Notes: generated from the sequence alone by a model not told the origin. Positions 43,657-53,080 are shown, counted from the first letter of the stretch. The stretch: 64,000 nt of DNA from HGM13862 sp031553915 (GCA_031553915.1 JAVBKT010000001.1:44854-108853); one strand, 5' to 3'. Made by a program: numbers and translations.

Positions 43657-44778
43657 CTATCTGATGTTTTTTACTACAGCCTGATAATATTTGCCTGGCA
43701 ATTGCCTGATCAAGCCGCGTATTTCCAGCATCGTCAATGTTGCCGCTAAAGAAGAAGTGGGGATTTGCAAATCCTCATGCACTGCCAGCTGATCAAATTG
43801 CATCGGCATAGTAAGCAGCGCTAAAAGCTGCCGGTCTTTGTCATTAAGAGCGCTATTGGTGATGTTTACTCTCGTTTGGCTGGGCATTCTTTGCAAGGGC
43901 AAGGTGTTATAATGCTCCCAAATATCTTCCGCGCTCAAAGCCATGGCCAGCGATGGACATTCTTTGATCAAACGATTGGTACCCTTACTGTATTTGCTGG
44001 TAATCGGGCCGGGCACCGCAAAGACATCCCTGCCCTGCTCCAAAGCATGGTCCACTGTATGCATGGTGCCGCTGTTCTCTCCGGCTTCGATCACCACCAC
44101 GCCTTGGGAGAGGCCGCTGATAATTCTGTTGCGGCGGGGAAAATTATAGGTGAGCGGCTCTGTGCCCAGAGCAAATTCGCTGATTACCGCACCGTTTTCA
44201 CAAATATGGCAATATAGTTTATCATTCTCGCGGGGATAAACCACGTCCAGCCCGCTGCCAAGTACGGCCACTGTTTTTCCTCCCGCAGCCAGCGCTGCCT
44301 TATGGCAGATGGTGTCAATGCCCCGGGCCATACCGCTGACTATCCATGCTCCCTGATAAGCTAGATCGCGGGCGAAAATCTCCGCTACCTGGTGTCCGTA
44401 AGGGGTAGCTTGTCTGGAACCAATCAAGGCCAGACATAAATCATCTTTGTCAGGCAAAGCGCCGTGATAAAAAAGCACCAGCGGCGGATCAACAATATTG
44501 ACCAGGCAAAGAGGATAGTCATCCGCGCCATAATAGGTCAGCTGGCAGCCATAGTCTAAATATTCCTGATAGAGCCGCGCCGGATCGATTTGCTGCTGAT
44601 GAGCCAAAATATCCGCCCGGGCTGACGGAGAAAGGCGCAGAATTTCCGCCCAAGCCGCGCTGTTTTGCCAGGCCGTCGCCGCGTCACCGCCAAAGGCTGC
44701 CAAAAGAGCTAATATATTGGTGCTGTTTAGCTTAAAGATAGCGTTAAACGCCAAATAAAAACCAATCTGCTTGTCCAC
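43657..44778 (-). CDS. dprA: DNA processing protein DprA (Smf)
   Basis: Rossmann-fold protein that loads RecA on incoming single-stranded DNA during transformation. About 373 residues: N-terminal SAM/helical part, Rossmann domain with LIGSRQATPYGHQVAE (about 120-135), VSGMARGIDTICHKAALAAGGKTVAVLGSGLDVVYP (about 148-183), PRRNRIISGLS and EAGENSGTM (near 222-250), and a C-terminal winged helix. GAGG six bases before a GTG at 44778 decides the start; a TTG at 44799 has no such site. Presence is common even in non-competent bacteria. Confidence 0.95.
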   Translation of the reverse strand: MDKQIGFYLAFNAIFKLNSTNILALLAAFGGDAATAWQNSAAWAEILRLSPSARADILAHQQQIDPARLYQEYLDYGCQLTYYGADDYPLCLVNIVDPPLVLFYHGALPDKDDLCLALIGSRQATPYGHQVAEIFARDLAYQGAWIVSGMARGIDTICHKAALAAGGKTVAVLGSGLDVVYPRENDKLYCHICENGAVISEFALGTEPLTYNFPRRNRIISGLSQGVVVIEAGENSGTMHTVDHALEQGRDVFAVPGPITSKYSKGTNRLIKECPSLAMALSAEDIWEHYNTLPLQRMPSQTRVNITNSALNDKDRQLLALLTMPMQFDQLAVHEDLQIPTSSLAATLTMLEIRGLIRQLPGKYYQAVVKNIR

Positions 44779-44813
44779 TAAATACCTCTTCTTCACCAAA
44801 ATTTGCTGATAAA

Positions 44814-46016
44814 TTATTTTTTGCCTTTAGAGCCGCCTTGCGCGAGAATATTTGATTCATAGACGGTGGTCAATTTATCCTGGCTGCGTTTGCGCGCCAA
44901 AGCCAGCTTCAATAAACGGTCGATCAAGGCGCTAAACTGGAGGCCAATTGGCTCGAAAAGATAAAATGAGAGAGAGCCGGGGATAGTATTGATTTCATTG
45001 ACATAAATTTCGCCGCTATCAGAGTTGATCAAAAAATCTACCCGGCAGACGCCGCAGCAATCCAGCGCAGTAAAAGAAGCCGCTGCCAGCGCGGTAATTT
45101 TATCGATCAAGGGCTGGTCGTCCTCAATAATTCTCCGCTTGGCGCCGCTCATGCCTTTGGCCGGGGCAGCTGTTTTGTCGCCCGCTGAGCCAAGATATTT
45201 ATCGGCAAAGGTTAGCAGCTCCTCAGCTGCAGCCGGCTCTTCGCAGGCAGAGGTGATCAGGTCTCCCGGCGCGCCCAAAACCGCGCAGTTGATTTCGCGC
45301 AGGGGTGTTATCGCCTCTTCGACGATCAAGCGCGCGCTAAAGCTAAAGGCAAGCTCAATGGCATCCAGCAATTCCGCCTGAGAGTCTGCTTTACTGATAC
45401 CGATTGACGAGCCGAGATTAGCCGGTTTAACCACCAGCGGATAGCCGAGGGTGTTTTCGATTTCCTGAATGATCGCCTCTTGATCATTGTGCCATTCAAA
45501 AGCAGCATAATCCTTATAGCGCACAATCGGCAAGCCGGCCTGGGCCAGCACCGCTTTCATCATTGTCTTATCCATGCCCACAGCCGAGCCCAGCACCGCC
45601 GGTCCGGCATAGGGGATGCCGGCCAGCTCCAATAAGCCTTGCAGGCAGCCGTCTTCAACGCTGGTGCCGTGCACTACCGGCAAAACAACATCCAGCTCTT
45701 GCTCAAAAGCCTTTTGCAAGAAGCCGCTTTTGCGGGCAAAGATCCTTTTCTGCCCATAGTTCGTAGATATTTGCACCGGGATAGCAGCCTGTTTGAGCTT
45801 GTTCTGGTCTTTAAACAAATCCAGATCGAGCAAAGCATCACCGCTATACCACTCCCCCTCTTTGCTGATATATATCGGAACCGGGTGATATTTTTCATGA
45901 TCCAGCGCGGCCATGGCCTGATGCGCGGAAATAATCGACACCTCATGCTCGACTGATCTGCCGCCAAAAATAATACCCACGTTAATTTTTAATTTTTCGT
46001 TTTGCACTGCTGCCAT
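44814..46016 (-). CDS. ddl: D-alanine--D-alanine ligase
   Basis: ATP-grasp enzyme that makes D-Ala-D-Ala. 400 residues, about 30-50 longer than the common form because of an insertion near residue 270-290 (LGSAGDKTAAPAKGMSG). Family blocks: IIFGGRSVEHEVSIISA (about 15-31), HGTSVEDGCLQGLLELAGIPYAGP (near 115-138), KPANLGSSIGISKA (near 195-208) and the metal-binding FLINSDSGEIYVNEINTIPG (near 328-347). A phenylalanine/tyrosine choice that would mark D-lactate use cannot be judged safely. It follows murF by 13 bp: the two act in succession. Confidence 0.95.
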   Translation of the reverse strand: MAAVQNEKLKINVGIIFGGRSVEHEVSIISAHQAMAALDHEKYHPVPIYISKEGEWYSGDALLDLDLFKDQNKLKQAAIPVQISTNYGQKRIFARKSGFLQKAFEQELDVVLPVVHGTSVEDGCLQGLLELAGIPYAGPAVLGSAVGMDKTMMKAVLAQAGLPIVRYKDYAAFEWHNDQEAIIQEIENTLGYPLVVKPANLGSSIGISKADSQAELLDAIELAFSFSARLIVEEAITPLREINCAVLGAPGDLITSACEEPAAAEELLTFADKYLGSAGDKTAAPAKGMSGAKRRIIEDDQPLIDKITALAAASFTALDCCGVCRVDFLINSDSGEIYVNEINTIPGSLSFYLFEPIGLQFSALIDRLLKLALARKRSQDKLTTVYESNILAQGGSKGKK

Positions 46017-46028
46017 TGCTACCTCCAG

Positions 46029-47597
46029 CTATTCGTTATATGTGTCGGGTAAATCATTTTCAAACAAGACTACCGCTTTTTCTTCAACCACTTTTGCCAT
46101 CCGCCGTCTGGCATCAGCCAAATCTTCAGCAACATAAAGCTGCTCCGGCGGATAATTCGCGGCTGCCACCCCGTCCTGCAAAGGCTGGCTATGCGTTTTG
46201 CCCACCAGGATAATATAGTCGGCAACTTTTGCCATCTTTTGCCCCAGCTCAAAGTTAAGTTGATATTCGCGTTCTCCCAGCTCCACCATGCCCGGGGTGA
46301 TAATAATTTTTTTGCTGTCAGCAAAGGCAGCCAAAACCTCCATCGCAGCCTCAGCGCCAGTGGGGTTAGAGTTAAAGGCATCGTCAAGAATGAAGAAACC
46401 GCCGCTGCTGCTCAATTGCAGCCGGTGGGCAATTGCGGGCAGAGCTTTGACGCCGCGGCGCATCTCTTCCGGCGATAGGCCCAGCTGATCAGCCACAGCC
46501 AAAGCTGCCAGAATATTGCTGATCATATGCCGGCCAAGCAGCACACTGCTAAAGCTCTCCGCAATCTCCCCATGATGAAAAGTAAAGGATACCCCTTTCT
46601 CATCATGGCTGATTTGATCAGCCCAATAATCATTCTGTTCCGCAAAACCATAGGTTAGCACCTTAACAGGGCTTTGGCTGATATTGGCCATAATCCGCGC
46701 ATCATCGCCATTAACAATAGCAATGCCGTCCTTGGGCAGGCTGGTGAGCAACTCAAATTTGGTGTCGATAATCGTCTCAATGCTGCCGAAGGTCTCCAAA
46801 TGCTGTTCGCCAATGGCAGTGAGTACACCGATGCTGGGATGCACCAGCTCGCAAAGCTCGGCAATATCGCCCTTTTGCTTGGCGCCCATTTCCGCAATAA
46901 AGACCTCGTCAACCGCGCTCAACTGCTCACGAATCACCTTGGTGATACCCATTGGCGTATTGTAGCTGGCCGGTGTGGCCAGGGTTTGATACTTTTCGCT
47001 GAGCAGCGCAGCCATTATCATCTTGGCGCTGGTTTTGCCAAAGCTGCCGGTAATGCCGATGCGCTTTAAGTCCGGCAAACGCGCAATTTTTTGTTTAGCA
47101 TCGTTCAGATACCTATTATTAATCATATTTTCGATCGGGATTAAAATCAAAGCAGCCATTAGCATATAGTAGCGGGAGAAATAGCAAAGGAGCAATAATA
47201 AAAACATCAGCAATGCCCCATGATGAATAACAAAGATAAAAGAGACGACCTTAGCTGTCATTAATATCGCTGACAGCAGATAGAGGCGCTTGGCTCTGCC
47301 GGTAAAAACCAGCGGCTTTTTGTCCCGAGCAGGCCGCGGCCAGCTGATAAAGAGCAAAAAGGCAAAAACGACTATGGCAGCGATTGCGCAGGCAACCTTG
47401 GAAAAGAAACCCAGAATCAGCGGAATCAGCAACAGCACTTCCGTATAACGCGTATCTTTAATAATGCGCACCTTATACCATTGCCAGTAGCGGTCCACGC
47501 GATAGCCGTTTTGCTGCATCATATGTACATGCCGGTATAATAAAGCAATAACCATATAAGCCAGGGCAAAAACACCTGTGAGAATATTCCAAACCAT
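46029..47597 (-). CDS. murF: MurF-type UDP-MurNAc-tripeptide--D-Ala-D-Ala ligase with N-terminal membrane domain
   Basis: Adds D-Ala-D-Ala to the UDP-linked tripeptide. 522 residues. The first 155 or so are a membrane domain of four to five helices (starting IALLYRHVHMMQQ...; SKVACAIAAIVVFAFLLFI near 65-85), absent from standard MurF. A complete Mur ligase follows: ATP loop GITGSFGKTSAK (near 182-193), AEMGAKQKGDIAELC (near 230), GEQHLETFGS (near 255), and a DAFNSNPTGAEAAM block (near 387-400) that matches MurF's DAYNANP motif. No other murF is in the window; the place between murE and mraY is empty. Right before ddl. Confidence 0.88.
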   Translation of the reverse strand: MVWNILTGVFALAYMVIALLYRHVHMMQQNGYRVDRYWQWYKVRIIKDTRYTEVLLLIPLILGFFSKVACAIAAIVVFAFLLFISWPRPARDKKPLVFTGRAKRLYLLSAILMTAKVVSFIFVIHHGALLMFLLLLLCYFSRYYMLMAALILIPIENMINNRYLNDAKQKIARLPDLKRIGITGSFGKTSAKMIMAALLSEKYQTLATPASYNTPMGITKVIREQLSAVDEVFIAEMGAKQKGDIAELCELVHPSIGVLTAIGEQHLETFGSIETIIDTKFELLTSLPKDGIAIVNGDDARIMANISQSPVKVLTYGFAEQNDYWADQISHDEKGVSFTFHHGEIAESFSSVLLGRHMISNILAALAVADQLGLSPEEMRRGVKALPAIAHRLQLSSSGGFFILDDAFNSNPTGAEAAMEVLAAFADSKKIIITPGMVELGEREYQLNFELGQKMAKVADYIILVGKTHSQPLQDGVAAANYPPEQLYVAEDLADARRRMAKVVEEKAVVLFENDLPDTYNE

Positions 47598-47620
47598 AAT
47601 CTGCTCCTTTATAACAACAA

Positions 47621-48376
47621 CTAATGTTCAAGAAAATAATCAACAATGGTATAAAAACGCTGTGGCTGATCCAGAAAAGGATAATGCCCGGCCTGCTCAA
47701 AAACGACCAGCCCGGCGTCTGGGATCAGCTTTTCCATCAGCTGCCCGTCAGCGAGAGGGGTAGCGGTATCTTGATCTCCCCAAATGAGCAAAGTTGCAGC
47801 CTTTATTTGTGACAATAAAGGCTGCAAATCTTCATTAACTACTTTGACAAAAATTTCACGCATAATACCATCAGCCTTGGCATAGTCAGAGCTGGGATTG
47901 TTTTTGCGCCACAAATCGAGAGCTTGTTCTTTATGTTTGTTCAAGACAGGCAAATTCATCACCTTTTTGGCTGCCTTATAGCTATATACCCTGGCATAAT
48001 AGCTGGGGGGTCTTTTGGGCAAAACTCCGGCAGCATCGCTGAGTACAATTTTGCGTCCCAGGCCCTGCGCGCCCAGAATAATCGCAATTCTGCCGCCAAA
48101 ACTATGCCCCAGCAAAACCGGATTATTGAGCCCCATCTCCTCACAAAATTCCCGCACAAAATCAGCATATTGATAAATATCCCAGGCAGAATCAGGCCTT
48201 TCTGTTTGGCCAAAACCGGGAAGATCAAGGACCGTGACTCTGCTATGTTGCGCAAAATGTTTTTGCATGGGAAGCATCGTGCTGCTGTCAACACTCCACC
48301 CATGCAATAATAATAAATCTTTGCCTGTTCCGCTGATATGATAATTGGTCTTGATGCCGGCAATATTTTTTTCCAT
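47621..48376 (-). CDS. Alpha/beta hydrolase
   Basis: About 251 residues of the alpha/beta hydrolase fold. The oxyanion region LLLLHGWSVDSS (near 24-35), the nucleophile elbow LGHSFGGRIAI (Ser near residue 92), the acid in LLIWGDQDTATPL (near 198) and the histidine in EQAGHYPFLDQP (near 225) make a full triad. Substrate unknown; the family covers esterases, lactonases and C-C hydrolases. The ATG at 48376 is chosen over a GTG two codons earlier. It heads the murF-ddl-dprA run, with only 24 bp to murF. Confidence 0.88.
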   Translation of the reverse strand: MEKNIAGIKTNYHISGTGKDLLLLHGWSVDSSTMLPMQKHFAQHSRVTVLDLPGFGQTERPDSAWDIYQYADFVREFCEEMGLNNPVLLGHSFGGRIAIILGAQGLGRKIVLSDAAGVLPKRPPSYYARVYSYKAAKKVMNLPVLNKHKEQALDLWRKNNPSSDYAKADGIMREIFVKVVNEDLQPLLSQIKAATLLIWGDQDTATPLADGQLMEKLIPDAGLVVFEQAGHYPFLDQPQRFYTIVDYFLEH

Positions 48377-48504
48377 GCGCACCTTCGTGAAAGATTAAAA
48401 GCAAATTTTTTCTATTATAAAGAAATTAATTTATTTATACCATATATATATAATAATTACAAACTTTTTTTATGCAATAGCAAAGATATATTTATTGTAT
48501 GCGC

Positions 48505-48535
48505 AAAAAAAGGACGCTTAGACCGTCCTTTTTTT
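48505..48535 (-). terminator. Terminator whose loop contains the stop of the zinc ribbon gene
   Basis: AAAAAAAGGACG / CGTCCTTTTTTT with a seven-base loop; the TAA at 48518-48520 is in the loop and the 5' arm encodes the last Lys-Lys-Arg-Thr. Confidence 0.85.
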
Positions 48536-48709
48536 GGTGATTTCATATATTTTCGCTTGCTTGCGTTTATGCAGGCCAATGATTTGCCTGCTGTCTTTTA
48601 CTGCCGCAAAGGAGCTGATATCCTCTCCGCAGCAGGGACAAAACCAAATGGCATTATCTGCGGCGGAATAAGAGATTTGTCTACAATTAGTACAGGTTTT
48701 ATATGGCAT
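48518..48709 (-). CDS. Small zinc ribbon protein
   Basis: 63 residues with two cysteine pairs, CTNC (residues 5-8) and CPCC (near 24-27), spaced like a rubredoxin-type zinc ribbon, followed by a basic helix (GLHKRKQAKIYEITKKRTV). Function unknown; such proteins bind nucleic acid or other proteins. The longer frame from 48817 is ignored because GGGAG lies seven bases before the ATG at 48709. Its 3' end is part of a terminator hairpin. Confidence 0.75.
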   Translation of the reverse strand: MPYKTCTNCRQISYSAADNAIWFCPCCGEDISSFAAVKDSRQIIGLHKRKQAKIYEITKKRTV

Positions 48710-48772
48710 TTTTTCTCCCGAAAAGCAGTAGTTTGTGGGTTTGTCCGCTTGACCTATGCCTATGATAACAAA

Positions 48773-48800
48773 AGTATGCGGCAGAAAACTGCCGCATACT
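48773..48800 (-). terminator. Terminator after the SH3 gene
   Basis: AGTATGCGGCAG / CTGCCGCATACT perfect 12-bp stem with a four-base loop, followed by TTTGTTAT on the minus strand, 70 bp past the SH3 gene's stop. Confidence 0.85.
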
Positions 48801-48870
48801 GTCAAAACCTTAAACAAATATTTCGCTTTTTAGGATGAAAACTTTTGCTCTTCCGACAAAAGAACAATAA

Positions 48871-49380
48871 TTAACTTGGGCTGGAACACAAATCACTACG
48901 GATATAGCCTTCCACGCCGCCGCTGGTTCTAATCTTATACCAGGTGCCGTCAGAGGCGCTGGTCTGAGACACATAGGTCAAAACCGTGCCTTTGCTCACT
49001 GTAGTCACTATGCTGGCAGAGGTGGATGCAGTAGCGCGGATATTGACAGAATCAGCGCTCACTGTGACCGTTTGCGTAGCGGCGGAATTATTGTCATCAG
49101 GATCGGTCACAGGGGTTGTTCCGCCATTGTTGTTAGCGGGTGGGGTAACAGGATCTGTATCCCCGGTCACAGATTTTACAATCGCCTGCAAATCATCAAT
49201 CTGGTTTTGCAAATCTGTCAGACGATTGCCGACAAGTTTCTCTACCCCGGCCTGAGTCATAACCGGGTCGTCCGCGCTGCCGGGCACGCTGCCGGCTGCC
49301 ATAACATTTCCTACCACAAAACCCAAACCGGTAAAAACAACTGCTGCTACAATCAGGATGATAATACTGCTTTTATTCAT
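48871..49380 (-). CDS. Membrane-anchored bacterial SH3 (SH3b) domain protein
   Basis: 169 residues: N-terminal membrane helix or uncleaved signal (residues 5-27, IIILIVAAVVFTGLGFVVG), a short coiled coil (VGNRLTDLQNQIDDLQAIV, near 50-68), a Pro/Asn/Thr-rich linker, and one SH3b domain at about 103-165 (VNIRATASTSASIVTTVSKGT, then WYKIRTSGGVEGYIRSDLC). SH3b domains bind peptidoglycan peptides. No catalytic domain, so an adaptor or sensor at the wall is possible. AAGGAG precedes the ATG. Confidence 0.88.
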   Translation of the reverse strand: MNKSSIIILIVAAVVFTGLGFVVGNVMAAGSVPGSADDPVMTQAGVEKLVGNRLTDLQNQIDDLQAIVKSVTGDTDPVTPPANNNGGTTPVTDPDDNNSAATQTVTVSADSVNIRATASTSASIVTTVSKGTVLTYVSQTSASDGTWYKIRTSGGVEGYIRSDLCSSPS

Positions 49381-49450
49381 CTCAATATTCTCCTTTTATC
49401 TATGAGTCACCAATCCAATTTATTTGTTTAATCTTTACTAACATAGTATT

Positions 49451-50509
49451 TTATACTGAGTGCTTCTTTTCCTGCTTGATTTTGATAATAAGTGCCGGTT
49501 GTTTGCCCCGCAAAATCCCCAGGAGCTCTGCGCCGGCAAAAGTAAACACTGTTACCAGAATGAGAATGAGCACAGCCTGCGAACTGGTCAAAATCGCCAT
49601 CAGCACAGCGCAAAGGCCCATTGCTAAAGCTAAAGCATAAATGGTCAGCACTGTTTGCCGGTGGCTCATGCCCAAAGAAAGCAGGCTATGGTGCAAATGC
49701 ATTTTATCAGCCGCAAAGATTGGTTTTTTCATAAACAAGCGGCGTATAATGGCAAAGCTGGTATCGAAAAAGGGGATGCCCAAAATAATAAAGGGGATGA
49801 AAATAGAAATAACTGTCGCCCCTTTTGAGAGGCCCATCAGCGCCAGGGCGCCTAATAGAAAACCCAGCAGCAAGGAGCCGCAATCACCCATAAAGGTTTT
49901 GGCCGGATGAAAATTCCAGGGCAAAAAACCCAGTGCCGCAGCAGCGACAACTGCTGCCAAAGATGCTGCCAAAAGCTCTCCCTGGGCAATACAAACAATG
50001 GCTGTAGCGCCGGCGGCAATAGCGGAAACTCCGCCGGAAAGCCCGTCCAGGCCATCAATCAGGTTCACCGTATTGGAAATACCCGTCAGCCAGATCACCG
50101 TGATCGGAATCCCCCACCAGCCCAGATTGATGATATTGCCGTCAAAGGGGTTGGTGATAAATTCCACATAAAAACCAGCCCGCACCAGCACCAAAGAGGC
50201 CACAACCTGGCCGATAAGCTTGATCTTTGGCGAAATACCTTTAATATCATCCACCAGGCCGGTAATAAAAACAATCGTGCCGGCAATCAATAGGGCTGCC
50301 ACTTCCCGGGTATAGACGGCCAAGGCCAGAGTTCCCAAAACAAACGCAGCGTAAATAGCCAGGCCGCCAATGCGCGGCATAGCTTTGGTATGTACTTTAC
50401 GCTGATTGGGGATATCTACAATATTAAATTTATTGGCTATTTTGATAGCCAGCGGAGTTAGCGCCAGCGCAGCGATAAAGGCTACTGCTATGGCAATCCA
50501 GGTAAGCAT
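49451..50509 (-). CDS. Glycosyltransferase family 4, WecA/TagO-type polyprenyl-phosphate sugar-1-phosphate transferase
   Basis: Moves a sugar 1-phosphate (often GlcNAc or GalNAc) from UDP-sugar to undecaprenyl phosphate, starting wall polymer or O-antigen synthesis. 352 residues, ten or so helices. The acidic motifs are complete: GLVDDIKG (near 84-91), NLIDGLDGLSGG (near 147-158), FMGDCGSLLLGF (near 205) and DKMHLHHSLLSLGMSHRQ (near 270). This HxH-type loop separates WecA/TagO from MraY. The LCP protein at 16938 could be the partner that attaches its product. Confidence 0.92.
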   Translation of the reverse strand: MLTWIAIAVAFIAALALTPLAIKIANKFNIVDIPNQRKVHTKAMPRIGGLAIYAAFVLGTLALAVYTREVAALLIAGTIVFITGLVDDIKGISPKIKLIGQVVASLVLVRAGFYVEFITNPFDGNIINLGWWGIPITVIWLTGISNTVNLIDGLDGLSGGVSAIAAGATAIVCIAQGELLAASLAAVVAAAALGFLPWNFHPAKTFMGDCGSLLLGFLLGALALMGLSKGATVISIFIPFIILGIPFFDTSFAIIRRLFMKKPIFAADKMHLHHSLLSLGMSHRQTVLTIYALALAMGLCAVLMAILTSSQAVLILILVTVFTFAGAELLGILRGKQPALIIKIKQEKKHSV

Positions 50510-50658
50510 AATTTTGCCTCCGATAAAGTATCAGCCATTTTCCGCACATTAACTTCATCTTATATATTTTCGCATTATAAGGGCCTTTTTGTCAAGTTTT
50601 TATTAAAACAATCAGCAAACTTTCAAATAAAACTTTTATTATGGCAATATTGGCCATG

Positions 50659-52200
50659 TTATTCTGCCGAATTCTTTTTACGCAGGCTTTTCACAATATC
50701 TGTTAAGGCCGGGCAGCGCAGCAATTTGAGCGTAATAAAATATACCGCTGCGGCCAGCACTATCAACACGATCAACTCTGCCGCCAAACCTGTTTTAGTG
50801 CTCATATGCGGCCATAGCTGCAAGCCGATTATCACCGGTATGCACATCAATACAGCGCCCACAAGCGATACCCAAACCGTCTTGCCCAAGTAGCCATCAG
50901 CGAAAAGATTAATTTTTTTATGCAAAAGCAGCAGCAACAACAGCGCATTAACAGCGGCGGCAAGCGAATTGGCCAGCGACAAGCCGATATGCTGCAATGG
51001 CCCCACCAAAGCCAGGCTGCAAATAATATTCACCGCAATCGAAATTAATCCTGTTACGACCGGCGTTTTCACATCGTCCAAAGCATAATAGACGCGAATC
51101 AGCAGCATACTGAGGCCCAAAAAGATCAACCCCGGCGCCATGGCTGCCAAAGCTTGCGAGGTGATGGCCACGCCCTCTTTGGTAAATTGATTGCCTTCAT
51201 ATATCAGGCGAATAATATCATAATCCAGCAGAATGAGCCCCACACAAGAAGGGATAGCTACCAGCAAAATCATGGATATTCCCTGCTTGACTGTTTTGGT
51301 CAGCGCAGTTTTATCAGCTTGGAGCGCGCGCTCTGCCAGAGCGGGAAAAGCGGCGGTTATAATCGCGGCGACAAAAACACCTAACGGAAAATTCATCAGC
51401 TTGGAAGCGTAATTCAAAGCGGAAATAGTCCCCTCCGCCAAATAAGAAGCAAAGATGCGGTTAATAATCGTATATATCTGCGTCACTGCCAGGCCAAGGA
51501 CAATGGGCATAATATTGCTCATGACCTTTTTCACCGCTGCGTCCTTGATGTCCCAGGCAAAGCTATATTTGAACCCGGTTTTGGGCAAATCCAGCAATTG
51601 CAGCAAAAAGCCGGCAATAAAACCGGCCAAGGTGCCCCAAGCGACAACATAGATATTCCCTTTGGCAAAGACCAGCGCGGCAATGATAATCACTAAACTG
51701 GTCAGGCCGGGAGCCAGCGCAGCAGCGGAGAAACGGTAGCGGCTGTTCAAAATGGCGGAGATCACCAAGCCTACCGACATAAAGGCCATCGAGGGGAAAA
51801 TAATCCGCGCCAAATCCGCCGCCAGCAGCGACGTTTCCTCAGCCAGCCCCGGAGCAGTGATCCAGACCAGAGCGTTTGCCGCCAAAATGCCCAGCAGCGA
51901 TAGCACAATCATCCCCAGTCCGGTAATATTAATCAAGGTGCTGCCCAAACGGCAGGCGCGGAGATTATCCCCGTCTTCTTGCCAATATTGGCTGATCACC
52001 GGCAATACCGCGGAAACGAAAGCATAGCCTAAAACAGCCTGGAAAAAGTAAGGGAAAGTAAAGGCGGTAAAATAGGCGTCTGCAAAAGCAGATGTGCCAA
52101 ACTCTCTGCCAATGGCCATTTCCCGGCCAAATCCAAAAAGCTTGACACAAATATTGATGATCAGGAGTAGTCCTGATGCTTTAATTAGATTTTTTGCCAT
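50659..52200 (-). CDS. murJ: Lipid II flippase MurJ
   Basis: MOP-superfamily flippase that carries lipid II across the membrane. 513 residues with 14 predicted helices. Typical MurJ sequence: a start with ASGLLLIINICVKLFGFGREMAIG (residues 8-31, with the conserved Gly-Arg-Glu), AFADAYFTAFTFPYFF (near 38-53) and the central inward-open cavity arginine region near 255-275. Between a lipoprotein gene and the WecA-like gene. The polysaccharide exporter family is the main alternative, but the N-terminus favours MurJ. Confidence 0.92.
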   Translation of the reverse strand: MAKNLIKASGLLLIINICVKLFGFGREMAIGREFGTSAFADAYFTAFTFPYFFQAVLGYAFVSAVLPVISQYWQEDGDNLRACRLGSTLINITGLGMIVLSLLGILAANALVWITAPGLAEETSLLAADLARIIFPSMAFMSVGLVISAILNSRYRFSAAALAPGLTSLVIIIAALVFAKGNIYVVAWGTLAGFIAGFLLQLLDLPKTGFKYSFAWDIKDAAVKKVMSNIMPIVLGLAVTQIYTIINRIFASYLAEGTISALNYASKLMNFPLGVFVAAIITAAFPALAERALQADKTALTKTVKQGISMILLVAIPSCVGLILLDYDIIRLIYEGNQFTKEGVAITSQALAAMAPGLIFLGLSMLLIRVYYALDDVKTPVVTGLISIAVNIICSLALVGPLQHIGLSLANSLAAAVNALLLLLLLHKKINLFADGYLGKTVWVSLVGAVLMCIPVIIGLQLWPHMSTKTGLAAELIVLIVLAAAVYFITLKLLRCPALTDIVKSLRKKNSAE

Positions 52201-52232
52201 AATAGCTGCTGCTTATCTCCCCAAGCTAGTAA

Positions 52233-52973
52233 TTATTTAATAGTTAAACCCGCCGGCACTGCAACATCATCAGCAGCAATAGTGTTGATCTCAACATTGC
52301 GGTACTCAACAGTGTAGACCGCGCCAAAGGAATCCGCAAACTCTACCTGCAAAGGGAAGCCATATTTGGTGCTGACCCAAAGCTTGTCGCCAATATTTGT
52401 TTGCAAAACAAAACAAAGCTGTCTGCCGATAGTTTCATTTTGCAAATAGGTGCAGTTGGAATAATCATCTTGCTTGGGGTTAACCGGGGCAACATCACTA
52501 TAAGGGTCAAAGGAGTATTGCGTTGCGCTGTCATCCCCCGGGGAATAGCTGATATGGGTTTGTTCATTATAATCATAATAGTCTTCTAAAATAATATACC
52601 CGTCAATGCTGGTAATTACTTTCATCTGGCCCTGATAGTACCACACGCGCATGAACACCGAGCCGTCCGGATAAGGAATGGTCTGTTCAAAATAATATGA
52701 TAAGATATGAGACTGGGCCTTAACCAGGTCGTCAACCGTGGTTTGTTCTCCCTTATCAGTAAAGGCATATGGCGTATCCGTATCGCCGGGGTTATCTTCT
52801 GTGTCCAAGCCATCATCCGCGGTGGGGTCATCGTCGTCACCGTTTATCCCCGGCTCAATCACTATCGGGTCATCACCGGCGTTAACCGGCGCGCTATCAT
52901 CACCGCAGGCTGCCATCATTAACAGCGCCATCAGCATAATCAGCGATACTAAAATCAGCTTATATTTTTTCAT
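52233..52973 (-). CDS. Lipoprotein with a LolA-like domain, function unknown
   Basis: 246 residues. A lipoprotein signal peptide ends in LMMAAC (Cys22), followed by an Asp/Gly-rich linker (about 24-68) and a folded domain (about 75-245) of beta strands resembling LolA/LolB-type lipid-binding proteins: LVKAQSHILSYYFEQTI, MRVWYYQGQMKVI, LWVSTKYGFPLQVEF and VEYRNVEINTIAADDVAVP. GAGGTG precedes the ATG. In a bacterium without an outer membrane it would face the wall; if the host is a diderm, a lipoprotein-transport role can be considered. Confidence 0.75.
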   Translation of the reverse strand: MKKYKLILVSLIMLMALLMMAACGDDSAPVNAGDDPIVIEPGINGDDDDPTADDGLDTEDNPGDTDTPYAFTDKGEQTTVDDLVKAQSHILSYYFEQTIPYPDGSVFMRVWYYQGQMKVITSIDGYIILEDYYDYNEQTHISYSPGDDSATQYSFDPYSDVAPVNPKQDDYSNCTYLQNETIGRQLCFVLQTNIGDKLWVSTKYGFPLQVEFADSFGAVYTVEYRNVEINTIAADDVAVPAGLTIK

Positions 52974-53051
52974 ACATTCACCTCAGGCAATATTTGCGAT
53001 AAAATAAAATATTTACATAAACGCCTGCTTGCCCATAAAACAACATAGTGT

Positions 53052-53080
53052 ATTATAACATTTATAACTATTAATTACAA
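53052..53080 (-). promoter_or_regulatory. Sigma-A promoter of the lipoprotein gene
   Basis: TTGTAA (53075-53080), 17 bases, TATAAT (53052-53057) on the minus strand; leader about 70 bases. It separates this gene and murJ from the ispA-xseB-xseA run. Confidence 0.75.
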
